Source: a virus. From it: 20,560 nucleotides of DNA. Under the pieces are notes generated by a model. That model searched no databases. It saw only the letters and a program-made list of their open reading frames with translations, and was not told where the DNA came from. The translations under genes were made by a program, and so were the position numbers. The stretch lies in the IMG/VR virus record IMGVR_UViG_3300035698_027847, positions 1 through 20,560 of that record. The stretch is one strand, 5' to 3'. Of the stretch, positions 1-7,990 are shown one piece after another (positions within the stretch are counted from its first letter, which is position 1; each line of letters begins with the position of its first letter).

Positions 1-909
1 ATATTTGTTTGTATATTTGTTTGTATATTATTATCAAAAAGTTGTAATTGTAATATTAAGCAAGAAGATACTCACTTTATGATGATAGATGACAATGTTG
101 GAAAATCGGCTAACAAGTATGTTTTTGATAATGAAATAATATCTAAAGCAAAAGAATCTTTTGGCAATAACACTAAGATTAAATATAAAAACATTGAAGC
201 GTTAACAGATGCGACATATTTGATTAGATCATATGCTAAAACGAATAATAAGGTTGATTTGGAATGTCATTATGCTGGAAAATTAAAATATATCTTTCAT
301 GAAGTACATTTAAAAGACAAAGATGGGGAAGAGGGACCAGCTATTGGTTATGTCATGATTTATGCTAATGGGAAGGTTGTTAGTAAGGCATATAATTACA
401 AAGTGCAAGTTCATACGTTGGTACAACAAGAAAAAGATAAATATAAGGTTATTAATTCTGCGGATTTAATAATGCTACAAGCAGGATTAGCAGTTAGAAA
501 AGATAGTATTAAAAAAGATTGGAGAGAACATCCTTTTGCTTTACCAATTGAAAATGCTGAAACTTATATAAATATAAAAAATATTAAAAAAGGTAAAATA
601 GTTTTTGATTTCTCTCCAGATGTTGGTATACATACAATAGTTCTTTTGAAAAATAAAAATATAGATTTAGTTCCGAATATTGGGTTTTCATTGATAAGTT
701 ATAAAAAAGATGGAATTGATAAGTTTAGATTTATTCGATTCGGGGTTGGCGGAAGAGACGTAAAGAATGGATTTAATTATAGTTTTTCTCCTTTTTTATA
801 TAACTTACACGATTTAGTTTTGTTCTTAGATAATACATATATTGGACCTATAATAGGGTATGATAAAAGAAAATTCAATTTAGGTGCAACAATAACTCTA
901 AAATTTTAA
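1..909 (+). CDS. 5'-truncated exported/lipoprotein-like phage protein, function unknown
   Basis: The frame is open from the first base of the window, so the gene starts upstream and only its 3' part is seen. An internal ATG-ATG at 79 could be mistaken for the start. The codons before it encode a hydrophobic run (IFVCIFVCILLSKSC) followed by a Cys-Asn-Cys and then polar residues, which looks like the end of a signal peptide, possibly with a lipobox-type cysteine. No ribosome binding site precedes base 79. The middle of the protein is lysine-rich and polar. The last 90 or so residues alternate hydrophobic and polar residues, with many glycines and aromatics, and end in Phe, as beta-barrel or beta-sandwich proteins often do. 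I infer an exported or envelope-associated product. I do not recognise the family with certainty. Confidence 0.7.
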   Translation: MFVCIFVCILLSKSCNCNIKQEDTHFMMIDDNVGKSANKYVFDNEIISKAKESFGNNTKIKYKNIEALTDATYLIRSYAKTNNKVDLECHYAGKLKYIFHEVHLKDKDGEEGPAIGYVMIYANGKVVSKAYNYKVQVHTLVQQEKDKYKVINSADLIMLQAGLAVRKDSIKKDWREHPFALPIENAETYINIKNIKKGKIVFDFSPDVGIHTIVLLKNKNIDLVPNIGFSLISYKKDGIDKFRFIRFGVGGRDVKNGFNYSFSPFLYNLHDLVLFLDNTYIGPIIGYDKRKFNLGATITLKF

Positions 910-946
910 AAGAGTTAATAAGACACCATACAAAAAAGGAGAAAAT

Positions 947-1873
947 ATGTTTACACCCGAAGATTATGAAAAAAGCGAACAGGAGACTTTTAATTCTTAT
1001 TCAAATGCAGAGGATAGGATAAAAGAGTCAAATAGAGGGAAGCTTATTTATAAAATAGAAGAAGATAAAAGTCATATATTGAGAATTTTAATTCCACCTC
1101 CATCTTCTAAAAAAAGACATGGTGCTTGTTATGTGTATGATAAGCATTTTTTAAAAACAAATGAAGGCAAATTTGTTGTTGTCAATTGTACAAAACCTTT
1201 TGAAGGGGTTTGTCCTATTTGTGAAAAAATGCTTAATTTAAAGAATAAATCATCTTATTCAAAAAAGATAGGTAATGGAGAAGAAAGTAAAAAATTAAAT
1301 AGTCAAAGTTATAATATTAGGCCTCAACAAGAATTTCTTTATACTGTTCTTGATGAAGACAATAATATGGTGTTTTTGCAATTATGTGAAAAGGCGAATC
1401 AAGTTTTAAAAGATCAAATTTCTCTTCAAAGAAAAGCCTTGGGTGATAAATATATAAGTATTTATAGCATTGAAGACGGTAGAAGTATTATTATTAAGAA
1501 AACAAAAAAGATTAAGGGGGGTGGGCCTAGATTTGAATGGCAATGGGCGATTAGTTTATTTCCTGAGAAAACTCCTATTCCTAAAAAAATAATTGATGAC
1601 TATGAAGAATTATATATATATCCAGAAGATATTTTAGTAAAAAATTATACTGTTGCTGATTTGGAAAATGCCGCAAATGGTAATTTTGATTTTGTTGAAT
1701 TATATAAAAATGATAATGATAATAATAATAACAATCCAGAAATTCCTTCACCAATATGTTCTAAGCCTATTACTCATTTAATTACGAAGAAAGAAGTAAT
1801 TGAGACAATCAAGAAAGAAATTGACCCGATTAATCAAGAAATTGATGATGAAATAGAAGATTTAATGAAATAA
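947..1873 (+). CDS. T4 gp32-like single-stranded DNA-binding protein
   Basis: This 308-residue protein has the architecture of T4 gp32, which coats ssDNA during replication and recombination and recruits partners through an acidic tail. A basic N-terminal segment leads into a core with H67, C81, C89 and C92 (CPIC). That arrangement closely matches the His-Cys-Cys-Cys zinc site of T4 gp32. Residues around 250-265 form an asparagine-rich low-complexity linker. The C-terminus is acidic and ends DDEIEDLMK, as expected for a partner-binding tail. The start at 947 follows AAAAGGAG at good spacing. It is the first gene of a recombination block, just upstream of a possible mediator and the UvsX recombinase, which supports the call. 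Family assignment comes from motif pattern and context, not from an alignment. Confidence 0.88.
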   Translation: MFTPEDYEKSEQETFNSYSNAEDRIKESNRGKLIYKIEEDKSHILRILIPPPSSKKRHGACYVYDKHFLKTNEGKFVVVNCTKPFEGVCPICEKMLNLKNKSSYSKKIGNGEESKKLNSQSYNIRPQQEFLYTVLDEDNNMVFLQLCEKANQVLKDQISLQRKALGDKYISIYSIEDGRSIIIKKTKKIKGGGPRFEWQWAISLFPEKTPIPKKIIDDYEELYIYPEDILVKNYTVADLENAANGNFDFVELYKNDNDNNNNNPEIPSPICSKPITHLITKKEVIETIKKEIDPINQEIDDEIEDLMK

Positions 1874-1901
1874 TAATAAAATAAAATAAAGGAGTAATAA
1901 A

Positions 1902-2438
1902 ATGACTGAAGAGAAAAAAAGCAATAAATATCAACTTTTACCTATAAAAATGATTCCTTATGTTGAAAAACTTTTTGATAAAGTTAATCCGAATCAGGTA
2001 GATATTGAATATATTAACAAATACAAGAAAACGGTAAAAGAATTATATGGAGGTTCAATAGAAGATTGTAAAAATTTAGGTAGTGAATTTTTATATGCTA
2101 GACAAATCTGCATTGTAAATTCAAGCGTAGCTGAAAGTTTTAAATTGGAAGCTAGACGAAGATTAGGGAGAGAAAAGGCGTTAGCCTTATTAGATAGGGC
2201 TGTTTTGAAATATGGGTTTGTAAAAGCAGACAAAGAAGGGAATGTCTCTACTACAATTACAGACGGCAAAGCACAAGCGTATGTTGAGATGGATGATGAA
2301 GTTTTACGTATAAAAATATTAGAAAATAGCTGGGAAATGATTTCTAAATTTTTTATTAATCAAGCGAAATACTTTGAAGATTGTTATAATTGGGTAAAGA
2401 AAAATTTAGATGTTGAAATTCAATTATCCTCTAAATAA
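1902..2438 (+). CDS. Helical protein between SSB and recombinase; candidate UvsY-like recombination mediator
   Basis: This 178-residue, mostly helical protein has no catalytic motif that I recognise. The start at 1902 follows AAAGGAG. The second half runs from a basic helix (LEARRRLGREKALALLDRA) through an acidic turn (VEMDDEVLRIK) to a helix with W, F and Y residues and a final basic helix. That order resembles T4 UvsY, where a basic helix precedes a K..V..D.DVL segment and a tryptophan-containing helical end. UvsY loads UvsX onto gp32-coated ssDNA. Here the gene sits exactly between a gp32-like and a UvsX-like gene, which suits such a role. The similarity is by eye and weak, so the functional call is an inference. 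It could also be an unrelated conserved phage protein. Confidence 0.8.
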   Translation: MTEEKKSNKYQLLPIKMIPYVEKLFDKVNPNQVDIEYINKYKKTVKELYGGSIEDCKNLGSEFLYARQICIVNSSVAESFKLEARRRLGREKALALLDRAVLKYGFVKADKEGNVSTTITDGKAQAYVEMDDEVLRIKILENSWEMISKFFINQAKYFEDCYNWVKKNLDVEIQLSSK

Positions 2439-2463
2439 AATTAAAAGAAAGGAAAGAAAAGAA

Positions 2464-3528
2464 ATGGCTATTGATAAAGATTTACTTAAAAAATTATTTG
2501 GTAAAGAAGAAACAGTAATTCCTTTTATTGATAAATATTGGCCTACAATATCACCATCCGTCAATTATGCATTACAGGGTGGAATAGTTCCAGGTCGATT
2601 TTACACTTTTTTTGGTGGGGAATCTGCTGGGAAAACGATGTTTGCTGTTTCATGTTGTGCTCAAATGCTGAAAGATGATCCTGAGGGCATAATTATTTGG
2701 TTTGATGCTGAAAAATCTTTTGATCAGCATTGGATAGATGTTTTTATGTCAGATGAACAAGGATTCACAGAAGAAGATAGAAAGTTAAGATTTAGGTTAG
2801 AGCCTGTTGATTATGGTAGAGAAGTTTTTGATTTTTTTGCTGAAAAAGTTGTAACTATGCATGATAAAGGATTGAAAGTTTTATGCTGTGTTGTTGATAG
2901 TTTGCACGGAATAATTCCGCCAAAAGAAGAAGTTAAAATAAATACAGAAAAAATAGTTATGGGGGATTTATCTTCTTATTTACCTGGAGCTTTAAGACTA
3001 ATAGTTACTCCGTCTCGCAAAAGAGATATTACTTGGGTGTTTTTATCGCAGTCTAGGATACAATTTGATCCTATCCAAAAGCAATTAGGGAATAAATTCA
3101 AATTAACTGGTGGTCAAGCTTTATTACATTTTTCGGATGCTATTCTTCATTTTGAAAAAAAAGAAGGAAAGAAAAATAAGATTTTTGATACGGAATTACA
3201 GGGAATGGACGGCAAAGATTCTCAAATTGGACATTACATTAAAATGAAAGTTTTAGAAAAGAGTAGAGTCGGTGTACCTAATCGTGTTGCTATATTTAAG
3301 TTTTTGTATGATAAGGGGGTTGTTGATGTTTGGGAAGAAATAATGGGATTGGCGTTAGGCTTAGGAATTCTAAAATTAGAAGGAAAGACTTATTTTTATA
3401 ATGAGAAAAAAATGGCTGTTGGCAGATCTGAATTATCTCAGAAAATAAAAGAGAACGAACAATTACAACAAGAATTATATATTAAAATAATGGGGGACGA
3501 TAATAATGGAATTTTTAGTGATAGGTGA
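2464..3528 (+). CDS. UvsX/RecA-like strand-exchange recombinase
   Basis: This 354-residue RecA-fold ATPase pairs and exchanges DNA strands in recombination-dependent replication and repair. The Walker A motif is GGESAGKT at residues 51-58. WFDAEKSFD at 79-87 matches the conserved FIDAE region of RecA proteins. Walker B is VLCCVVDS with D145. A VFLSQSR segment near residue 190 matches the RecA motif that senses ATP and DNA. The start is placed at 2464 rather than an in-frame ATG at 2410, because 2464 follows GAAAGGAAAG and gives the usual recombinase N-terminus, whereas 2410 lies inside the preceding gene. The length is closer to T4 UvsX (about 390) than to a full bacterial RecA with its C-terminal domain. 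The 3' end overlaps the nuclease gene by 23 bases, suggesting coupled translation. Confidence 0.93.
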   Translation: MAIDKDLLKKLFGKEETVIPFIDKYWPTISPSVNYALQGGIVPGRFYTFFGGESAGKTMFAVSCCAQMLKDDPEGIIIWFDAEKSFDQHWIDVFMSDEQGFTEEDRKLRFRLEPVDYGREVFDFFAEKVVTMHDKGLKVLCCVVDSLHGIIPPKEEVKINTEKIVMGDLSSYLPGALRLIVTPSRKRDITWVFLSQSRIQFDPIQKQLGNKFKLTGGQALLHFSDAILHFEKKEGKKNKIFDTELQGMDGKDSQIGHYIKMKVLEKSRVGVPNRVAIFKFLYDKGVVDVWEEIMGLALGLGILKLEGKTYFYNEKKMAVGRSELSQKIKENEQLQQELYIKIMGDDNNGIFSDR

Positions 3529-4561
3529 TTTGCATTTAAAATTAGTAAATCTTGAAATTGTACAAATATTTTTTGATTATGTTAATAAAATATTAGAAAA
3601 AAAATGTTCTATAGGTTCTAATGTTAGTCTAGTTTTCCTTGGAGATATTTATGATGTTAAATCTATTATTAGAGTTGATGTCCAGAATTTCTTTTTTAAA
3701 CAATTGCATAAGTTATTGCAAAAGAATTTAAAGCAAATTTATATAATTTTGGGGAACCATGACTATACTAATTTAAATTTAGTAACTCATGCTTTTGATT
3801 TTGTACATTTGTTTTGGGATAAAATCACTATAGTTGATGAATTTAAACTTATATGTCCTGCAATAGGTGCGATTCCTTATCGAAATACATCAGAAGAATT
3901 TAAAAAAGAATTGTCAAAGTCTCAACATGATTTAGATATTTTGTTTTGTCATCAGTCTATCAATGAGTTTTATTTTAATCCACAAATGAAGGTGAAAGAA
4001 AGTAATAGCGTTAGTATTAAAGATTTTGGCAAAAGTAAAGTAATTGCTGGTCATTTTCATACATATCAAGAAAAAGATAATGTATTATATCTAGGATCAC
4101 CATTGGCGCATAGTTTTGCGGAATCTAATGAAGAAAAGAAAATCTTATATATATCTGGTATTGATAATAAAGAATTTGAGTTTTTTTCTTTAAAAGAGAT
4201 ATTGCCGCAATATTATTCTTTTGAGGTATCTTTAGAGGATTTGTTAAATGGCAAAGTAGATAAATACAATAATAGAGATTTTGTGAGGTTTGTTGTTAGA
4301 GATAGTCAAGAAAATTGTCAAAAAGTGAGTAAGCATTTTTTGACTTCTTTGATAGAACAAGATATATTACCGAAATGTGATAATATTTTTATTCAATATG
4401 ATTTTTTAGATCCATCGATTAAAATTCAAATTAAGGAGAATCAATCTATGATTGAGATGTTTGAGGATTATATCAATTTATATCTAACAGATTGTCAAGA
4501 CAAAGAGTTTATTCTAAATTTAGGAAAAAATAAATATTTGAAAAAAGTTTTAAATCAATAG
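3506..4561 (+). CDS. SbcD/Mre11-like (T4 gp47) nuclease subunit of recombination exonuclease
   Basis: This 351-residue calcineurin-type metallophosphoesterase contains the full set of metal ligands in order: GDLH (D8, H10), LGDIYD (D47), GNHD (N84, H85, D86), CHQS (H149) and GHFH (H183, H185). LYLGSPLAHSF near residue 195 is the typical end of the nuclease core of SbcD/gp47 proteins. In T4, gp47 works with gp46 to resect DNA ends and create the 3' ssDNA used by UvsX. The matching gp46/SbcC gene lies one small gene downstream, so the complex is encoded here. The start overlaps the recombinase end and follows GGGGGAC. The C-terminal third is less conserved and presumably caps the core and contacts the ATPase. 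Confidence 0.93.
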   Translation: MEFLVIGDLHLKLVNLEIVQIFFDYVNKILEKKCSIGSNVSLVFLGDIYDVKSIIRVDVQNFFFKQLHKLLQKNLKQIYIILGNHDYTNLNLVTHAFDFVHLFWDKITIVDEFKLICPAIGAIPYRNTSEEFKKELSKSQHDLDILFCHQSINEFYFNPQMKVKESNSVSIKDFGKSKVIAGHFHTYQEKDNVLYLGSPLAHSFAESNEEKKILYISGIDNKEFEFFSLKEILPQYYSFEVSLEDLLNGKVDKYNNRDFVRFVVRDSQENCQKVSKHFLTSLIEQDILPKCDNIFIQYDFLDPSIKIQIKENQSMIEMFEDYINLYLTDCQDKEFILNLGKNKYLKKVLNQ

Positions 4562-4575
4562 AGAAAGATATGTTT

Positions 4576-4908
4576 ATGCCGTTTTATAGATTTAAGTGTG
4601 GCAAATGTAATGAGATTTTTATAAAGATATGTCATCCTGATCACATTCCTAATGTTGTTTGTCCAAATTGTGGGATTATTTCAAGGAAGTTGCCTTCATT
4701 AATCAATGAACCTACAATAAATGTCTGCTTAGATACACATAAAAGGAAAAAAGTAATGAGAAAAATCAATAAAATCATGAAAGATAGGTCGATGAAGTAT
4801 CAAAAAAAATATGAATTAGGTGAAATGGTTGAAAAATATGGAATAGATATGATTGCTAAAAATACGAATTTTATAGATCAAAAAACAAATAAAATTAAAA
4901 AGGATTAA
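4576..4908 (+). CDS. Small FmdB-like zinc-ribbon protein
   Basis: This small protein of 110 residues starts MPFYRFKCGKC, with a second cysteine pair in VVCPNCG. Two CxxC knuckles about 20 residues apart form a zinc ribbon like that of FmdB-family proteins, which typically begin MPxYxYxC. The start at 4576 is preferred over an in-frame ATG at 4570, because it gives that family start and an 8-base gap to GAGAAAG, while the earlier ATG leaves only 2 bases. The rest is basic and probably helical, which may mean nucleic-acid or protein binding. It lies between the two subunits of the gp46/gp47 complex, only 3 bases before the ATPase gene, so it is co-expressed with it. A direct role in the complex is a guess. 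Confidence 0.8.
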   Translation: MPFYRFKCGKCNEIFIKICHPDHIPNVVCPNCGIISRKLPSLINEPTINVCLDTHKRKKVMRKINKIMKDRSMKYQKKYELGEMVEKYGIDMIAKNTNFIDQKTNKIKKD

Positions 4909-4911
4909 ACT

Positions 4912-6768
4912 ATGATAAAATTAATAGAATTAAAAGTTAAAGATTTTTTGTCGTATGAAGAGTTAACTGTTACATTTGAAAAAGGATTGTTTTTGCTGGA
5001 TGGATATAATTATGATGAAGAAACTTCTAATGGAAGTGGGAAATCGGCAATAATAGATGCAATTTGCTTTATCCTTTATGGAGATTTGCCAAGAAAAATT
5101 AAATTAGATGAAGTTGTTCGGTGGGGGCAAACTACTCTTGATACGCAGTTGAGTTTCAAAAGAGGTGAGGATATTTATTTTATTCATAGAACTAGGAATC
5201 CAAATGTCTTAAATTTTTATAAAAACACTAAAATTAAGAATGGTAGAGATAGCCGAGAGACACAACAATTTATCAATAAAATTATTGGATTGAGTTTTCA
5301 AACATTTTTAAAGAGCATTTATTTTTCTCAAAATACTGATATTGTTCAACAATTTTTATTTTCTAATGACGAAGAAAAAAAAGATGTATTAACTGAAATT
5401 TTAGATTTATTTGTTTTTGATACTTGTTTTGATTTAGTTAAACAAGATTTAAGAATAATTAAAGAAAAAACTGAGGAATTATTAAATAATCTCAATTTTT
5501 GTAAAAAAGAATTGATTACGAAAAAAGAGCAATCAGTTCAAATGGCGAGGTTATCGGATTCTTTTGAATTAGTTCGAGATACAGATCTTAAAAAGTTTAG
5601 AGATAAAATAAAGGATTTGATGACTGAAAGAAGAGATGTGAAGAAAAAATATAATGATGATTGTAAATTAGTAGAGGTAATTGACAATAATCAGAATAGA
5701 ATTGATGAGTTGAGAGAGACATGTGATGACTTGATTGATAATAATTTAAGCAAAAAGTGTTTGAATAAAGCTACTAATGACAAAGAATTACAAATTTTAA
5801 GTAAGCAGAAAAGACAATTTAATGATTTGATAGCAGCAGGTAAATGTCCAACTTGTCAACAAGATGTGAAAGATGAAAATTTATTGGATTTCATTAAGCC
5901 GTTGAATGTTAAGATTGGAAAATTAGAAGATGAAAACAATATATTAATTAATGATATAGCTAAAACAGAGAATAAAGTTGAAATTAATAAAGCAAAGAAA
6001 AAAGAAATTGATAATTTAAGAATAAAAGTTATCGCCTCTCAGAATATTTTTAAAAATTCTACTCAAAATTTTAAAAAAATGACAGAGAATATAAACAAAC
6101 ATATTGATAATTTTAATGAGTTAATTAATAAAAAGGAAGAGGAAAGTAATAATTATGGTGAAATGGTTGAAAATTTGAAAATTGAGATTGAACAACAAGA
6201 AAATAAAAATGTCAAAAAGAAGGAGACATTGAAAAAAGCAGAAAAACAAATTAACGCATATAGTTTATTAATAAAATCTTTTAGTCGAGAAGGGATAAAA
6301 GCGTTTGTTTTTGCTAAAGTTATTAACGAAATTAATTTGTATCTTGCAGAATATTTAAGGCAGATGTTTGATAGTAATATTTTATTAAGATTTGACGTAG
6401 AGTCTTTAAATTCAAAAGGTAATATAAAGCAAAAGATTGATACTGTTTTATTGATAGATAATGAGAAAAGGAATATTCACGCTTTGTCCGGTGGGGAGAG
6501 GGCAAGATTACTTTTGGCAACTAGTTTTGCACTATCTAAGATCATTTCAGTCAGATCTTCAGCAGTACCAAATTTTATTTGTCTTGATGAGTGTTTTGTT
6601 GGATTAGATAATGCTGGCAAAGAGAATATTATGCAATTTCTTATTAAGTTATGTGAATCAAAAGATTTTGTGTGGGTTATTGACCATAGTAATACATTTC
6701 AAAATATGTTTGATGGAGTTTATAAAGTAGAAAAAAAGAATGGAGTAAGTGCATTGGTAGTTAATTAA
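4912..6768 (+). CDS. SbcC/Rad50-like (T4 gp46) ATPase subunit of recombination exonuclease
   Basis: This 618-residue SMC-type ATPase has Walker A (GSGKS, residues 41-45) in the N-terminal lobe, then two long charged helical arms that probably form an antiparallel coiled coil. A zinc hook, CPTC, sits at residues 312-315 at the tip. The C-terminal lobe has the ABC signature LSGGE (525-529) and Walker B FICLDE (D559, E560), followed by a D-loop (GLD). The protein resembles T4 gp46 in size and is shorter than bacterial SbcC, so the arms are short. With the upstream gp47/SbcD-like nuclease it should form the end-resection complex. The start at 4912 lies just after the zinc-ribbon gene; the upstream sequence AAAAAGGAT serves as ribosome binding site. 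Confidence 0.93.
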   Translation: MIKLIELKVKDFLSYEELTVTFEKGLFLLDGYNYDEETSNGSGKSAIIDAICFILYGDLPRKIKLDEVVRWGQTTLDTQLSFKRGEDIYFIHRTRNPNVLNFYKNTKIKNGRDSRETQQFINKIIGLSFQTFLKSIYFSQNTDIVQQFLFSNDEEKKDVLTEILDLFVFDTCFDLVKQDLRIIKEKTEELLNNLNFCKKELITKKEQSVQMARLSDSFELVRDTDLKKFRDKIKDLMTERRDVKKKYNDDCKLVEVIDNNQNRIDELRETCDDLIDNNLSKKCLNKATNDKELQILSKQKRQFNDLIAAGKCPTCQQDVKDENLLDFIKPLNVKIGKLEDENNILINDIAKTENKVEINKAKKKEIDNLRIKVIASQNIFKNSTQNFKKMTENINKHIDNFNELINKKEEESNNYGEMVENLKIEIEQQENKNVKKKETLKKAEKQINAYSLLIKSFSREGIKAFVFAKVINEINLYLAEYLRQMFDSNILLRFDVESLNSKGNIKQKIDTVLLIDNEKRNIHALSGGERARLLLATSFALSKIISVRSSAVPNFICLDECFVGLDNAGKENIMQFLIKLCESKDFVWVIDHSNTFQNMFDGVYKVEKKNGVSALVVN

Positions 6769-6782
6769 AAAGGAGGAATAAA

Positions 6783-7201
6783 ATGGAAAAAAGTAAAAAA
6801 AAAGCTAAGGAAAATAATAAAAATATGGAAATAAATTGGGAGATGAAATTTAATGAGTTATATGAAAAAGTCAAAGTTGCTAATAAAATAATGGCTATTC
6901 AAGTAGCGACTTTTAATACTTTAACAGCGTTGATAAAAAACAATTTTAATATTTGGTTAAGACATGAGAAAGGGCAGATAATTGCTTCAGTAACTTCTTT
7001 TCAAAGAGAAGAGGATGCTACAGACAAGTTTGTGGGAATACTTTTCAGGAGGTAGCAATAAAAATAGCAAAGGAGGCAGATAATTGTCTTAGTGGTGCTA
7101 TGGATTTGGCAATGATGTTTTTAGAAAACACAGGGGATTTGCCAGATGAAGTAAAGGCAGAAGTTAAAAAGGCAATAGTGGAAGGGGGAACAAGAACATG
7201 A
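6783..7201 (+). CDS. Unknown helical protein, reading frame apparently split by a -1 shift near 7043
   Basis: The first frame starts at 6783 after AAAGGAGG and gives 90 residues, ending in TAG at 7053-7055. A second frame, offset by -1, stays open from before that stop to a TGA at 7199-7201 and reads as a plausible acidic helical tail (for example MDLAMMFLENTGDLP). It has no ATG, GTG or TTG near its start. Its stop overlaps the next gene's ATG as ATGA, as coupled phage genes often do, so this looks like real coding sequence. Joining the frames at the CTTTTC stretch (7041-7046) gives about 139 residues. Alternatives are a separate gene starting at AUA 7058 after a perfect AGGAGG, a natural frameshift mutation, or a sequencing error. 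Function is unknown. The coordinates cover both parts. Confidence 0.55.
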
Positions 7202-7662
7202 TAAACTCAATAGCAGCACTTGATTTAGGGACAACATGTGGTTGGGCATTATATTACTACGGTGTAGAGAAAAGTAAATTTAGCGGAGTATGGGATTTAT
7301 CTGTTAAAAGAGATGAGAGCCGAGGTATGAGACTTATTAGATTACGGAACAAGTTAAACGAAATAGGAAAAGTAGATTTGCTTGTTTTTGAAGTATCTAA
7401 AAACCATATGTCAACATTAGGTGCGGAAGTAGCAGGAGAGTTAAGAGGAGTAGTCACAAATTGGTGTTATGATAACAAAGTAGAATATAATGGTGTACAT
7501 TACTCAGACATAAAGAAGTTTGCTACAGGGAAAGGTAACGCAAATAAAGAAAAAATGATAAAATCTTGTATAGAAAAACTTAATTATAAACCACAAGATG
7601 ACAATGAAGCCGATGCAAGGTGGTTATTGGAGTATAGTATTGAAGAATTCATTAAAAATTAA
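7198..7662 (+). CDS. RuvC-like Holliday junction resolvase
   Basis: This 154-residue protein has an RNase H-like fold signature of the RuvC family, which cuts Holliday junctions symmetrically. The first catalytic Asp is in ALDLGTTCGWA (D9), the Glu is in VFEVSKN (E65), and the C-terminal acidic pair is in DDNEADA (D135, D139). A conserved KKFATGKGNANKEKM segment precedes them, as in phage RuvC-like enzymes, where a lysine and G-K-G-x-A-x-K-x-M pattern is typical. The start at 7198 overlaps the upstream stop in an ATGA arrangement, and the SD is GGAAGGGGGAAC. In T4 the equivalent job of branch clearing before packaging is done by endonuclease VII; here a RuvC type lies next to the recombination genes and just before the terminases. 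Confidence 0.88.
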   Translation: MINSIAALDLGTTCGWALYYYGVEKSKFSGVWDLSVKRDESRGMRLIRLRNKLNEIGKVDLLVFEVSKNHMSTLGAEVAGELRGVVTNWCYDNKVEYNGVHYSDIKKFATGKGNANKEKMIKSCIEKLNYKPQDDNEADARWLLEYSIEEFIKN

Positions 7663-7669
7663 AGAAATT

Positions 7670-7984
7670 ATGGATAATTATCAACCTGAAATGGATGCTT
7701 TTGATTTAGATGCGAGAAGCTCTTGGTTATCAGAATTTGGGGTATTAACATCTGAATTTTTAGAAAGAATGATTGTTATTCTACAAGCTATTGATTCAGG
7801 TATATCTAGTGTAGATATAGATTATGAAAAAAATTTACAGAAATTAACCATTAATATTTATTTAAAAAGTTTTTGTTATTATTTTAAGAAGAAAAAGGTA
7901 GTTAAAAAATTATTTTTCTTTATAGAAAGGAATTTTTATAAATACGAAGTAATTTTGAAAATCAAAAAATATAGAAGAAGTTGA
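7670..7984 (+). CDS. Small unknown protein with basic C-terminus
   Basis: This 104-residue protein is not one I recognise. The frame is open further upstream to an ATG at 7598, but that start lies inside the RuvC-like gene. The ATG at 7670 gives a sensible N-terminus (MDNYQPEMDAFDLDARSSW) 7 bases after the RuvC stop, with only a weak purine stretch (AAAGAA) as ribosome binding site. The first half is acidic and probably helical. From about residue 60 onward the sequence becomes rich in Lys, Phe and Tyr, quite unlike the first half. That contrast, with several A and T runs in the DNA, leaves open a frameshifted or decayed 3' end. It may be translated by coupling from the resolvase gene. Confidence 0.55.
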   Translation: MDNYQPEMDAFDLDARSSWLSEFGVLTSEFLERMIVILQAIDSGISSVDIDYEKNLQKLTINIYLKSFCYYFKKKKVVKKLFFFIERNFYKYEVILKIKKYRRS

Positions 7985-7990
7985 ATAGTA

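Noticed and set aside
1994-2269. Minus-strand open frames of 60-90 residues (also at 6332-6520, 7257-7457, 7910-8110, 11089-11352, 11607-11819, 13609-13803, 19786-19986)
   Set aside because: All lie opposite convincing + strand genes, lack ribosome binding sites and give compositions unlike real proteins here.
2410-2463. Longer N-terminus of the recombinase starting at 2410
   Set aside because: It lies inside the preceding gene, lacks a ribosome binding site and adds a basic stretch not typical of RecA/UvsX. The ATG at 2464 has a good site.
7598-7669. Upstream start for the small gene after RuvC
   Set aside because: It would overlap the end of the resolvase gene by 65 bases. The ATG at 7670 is better placed.
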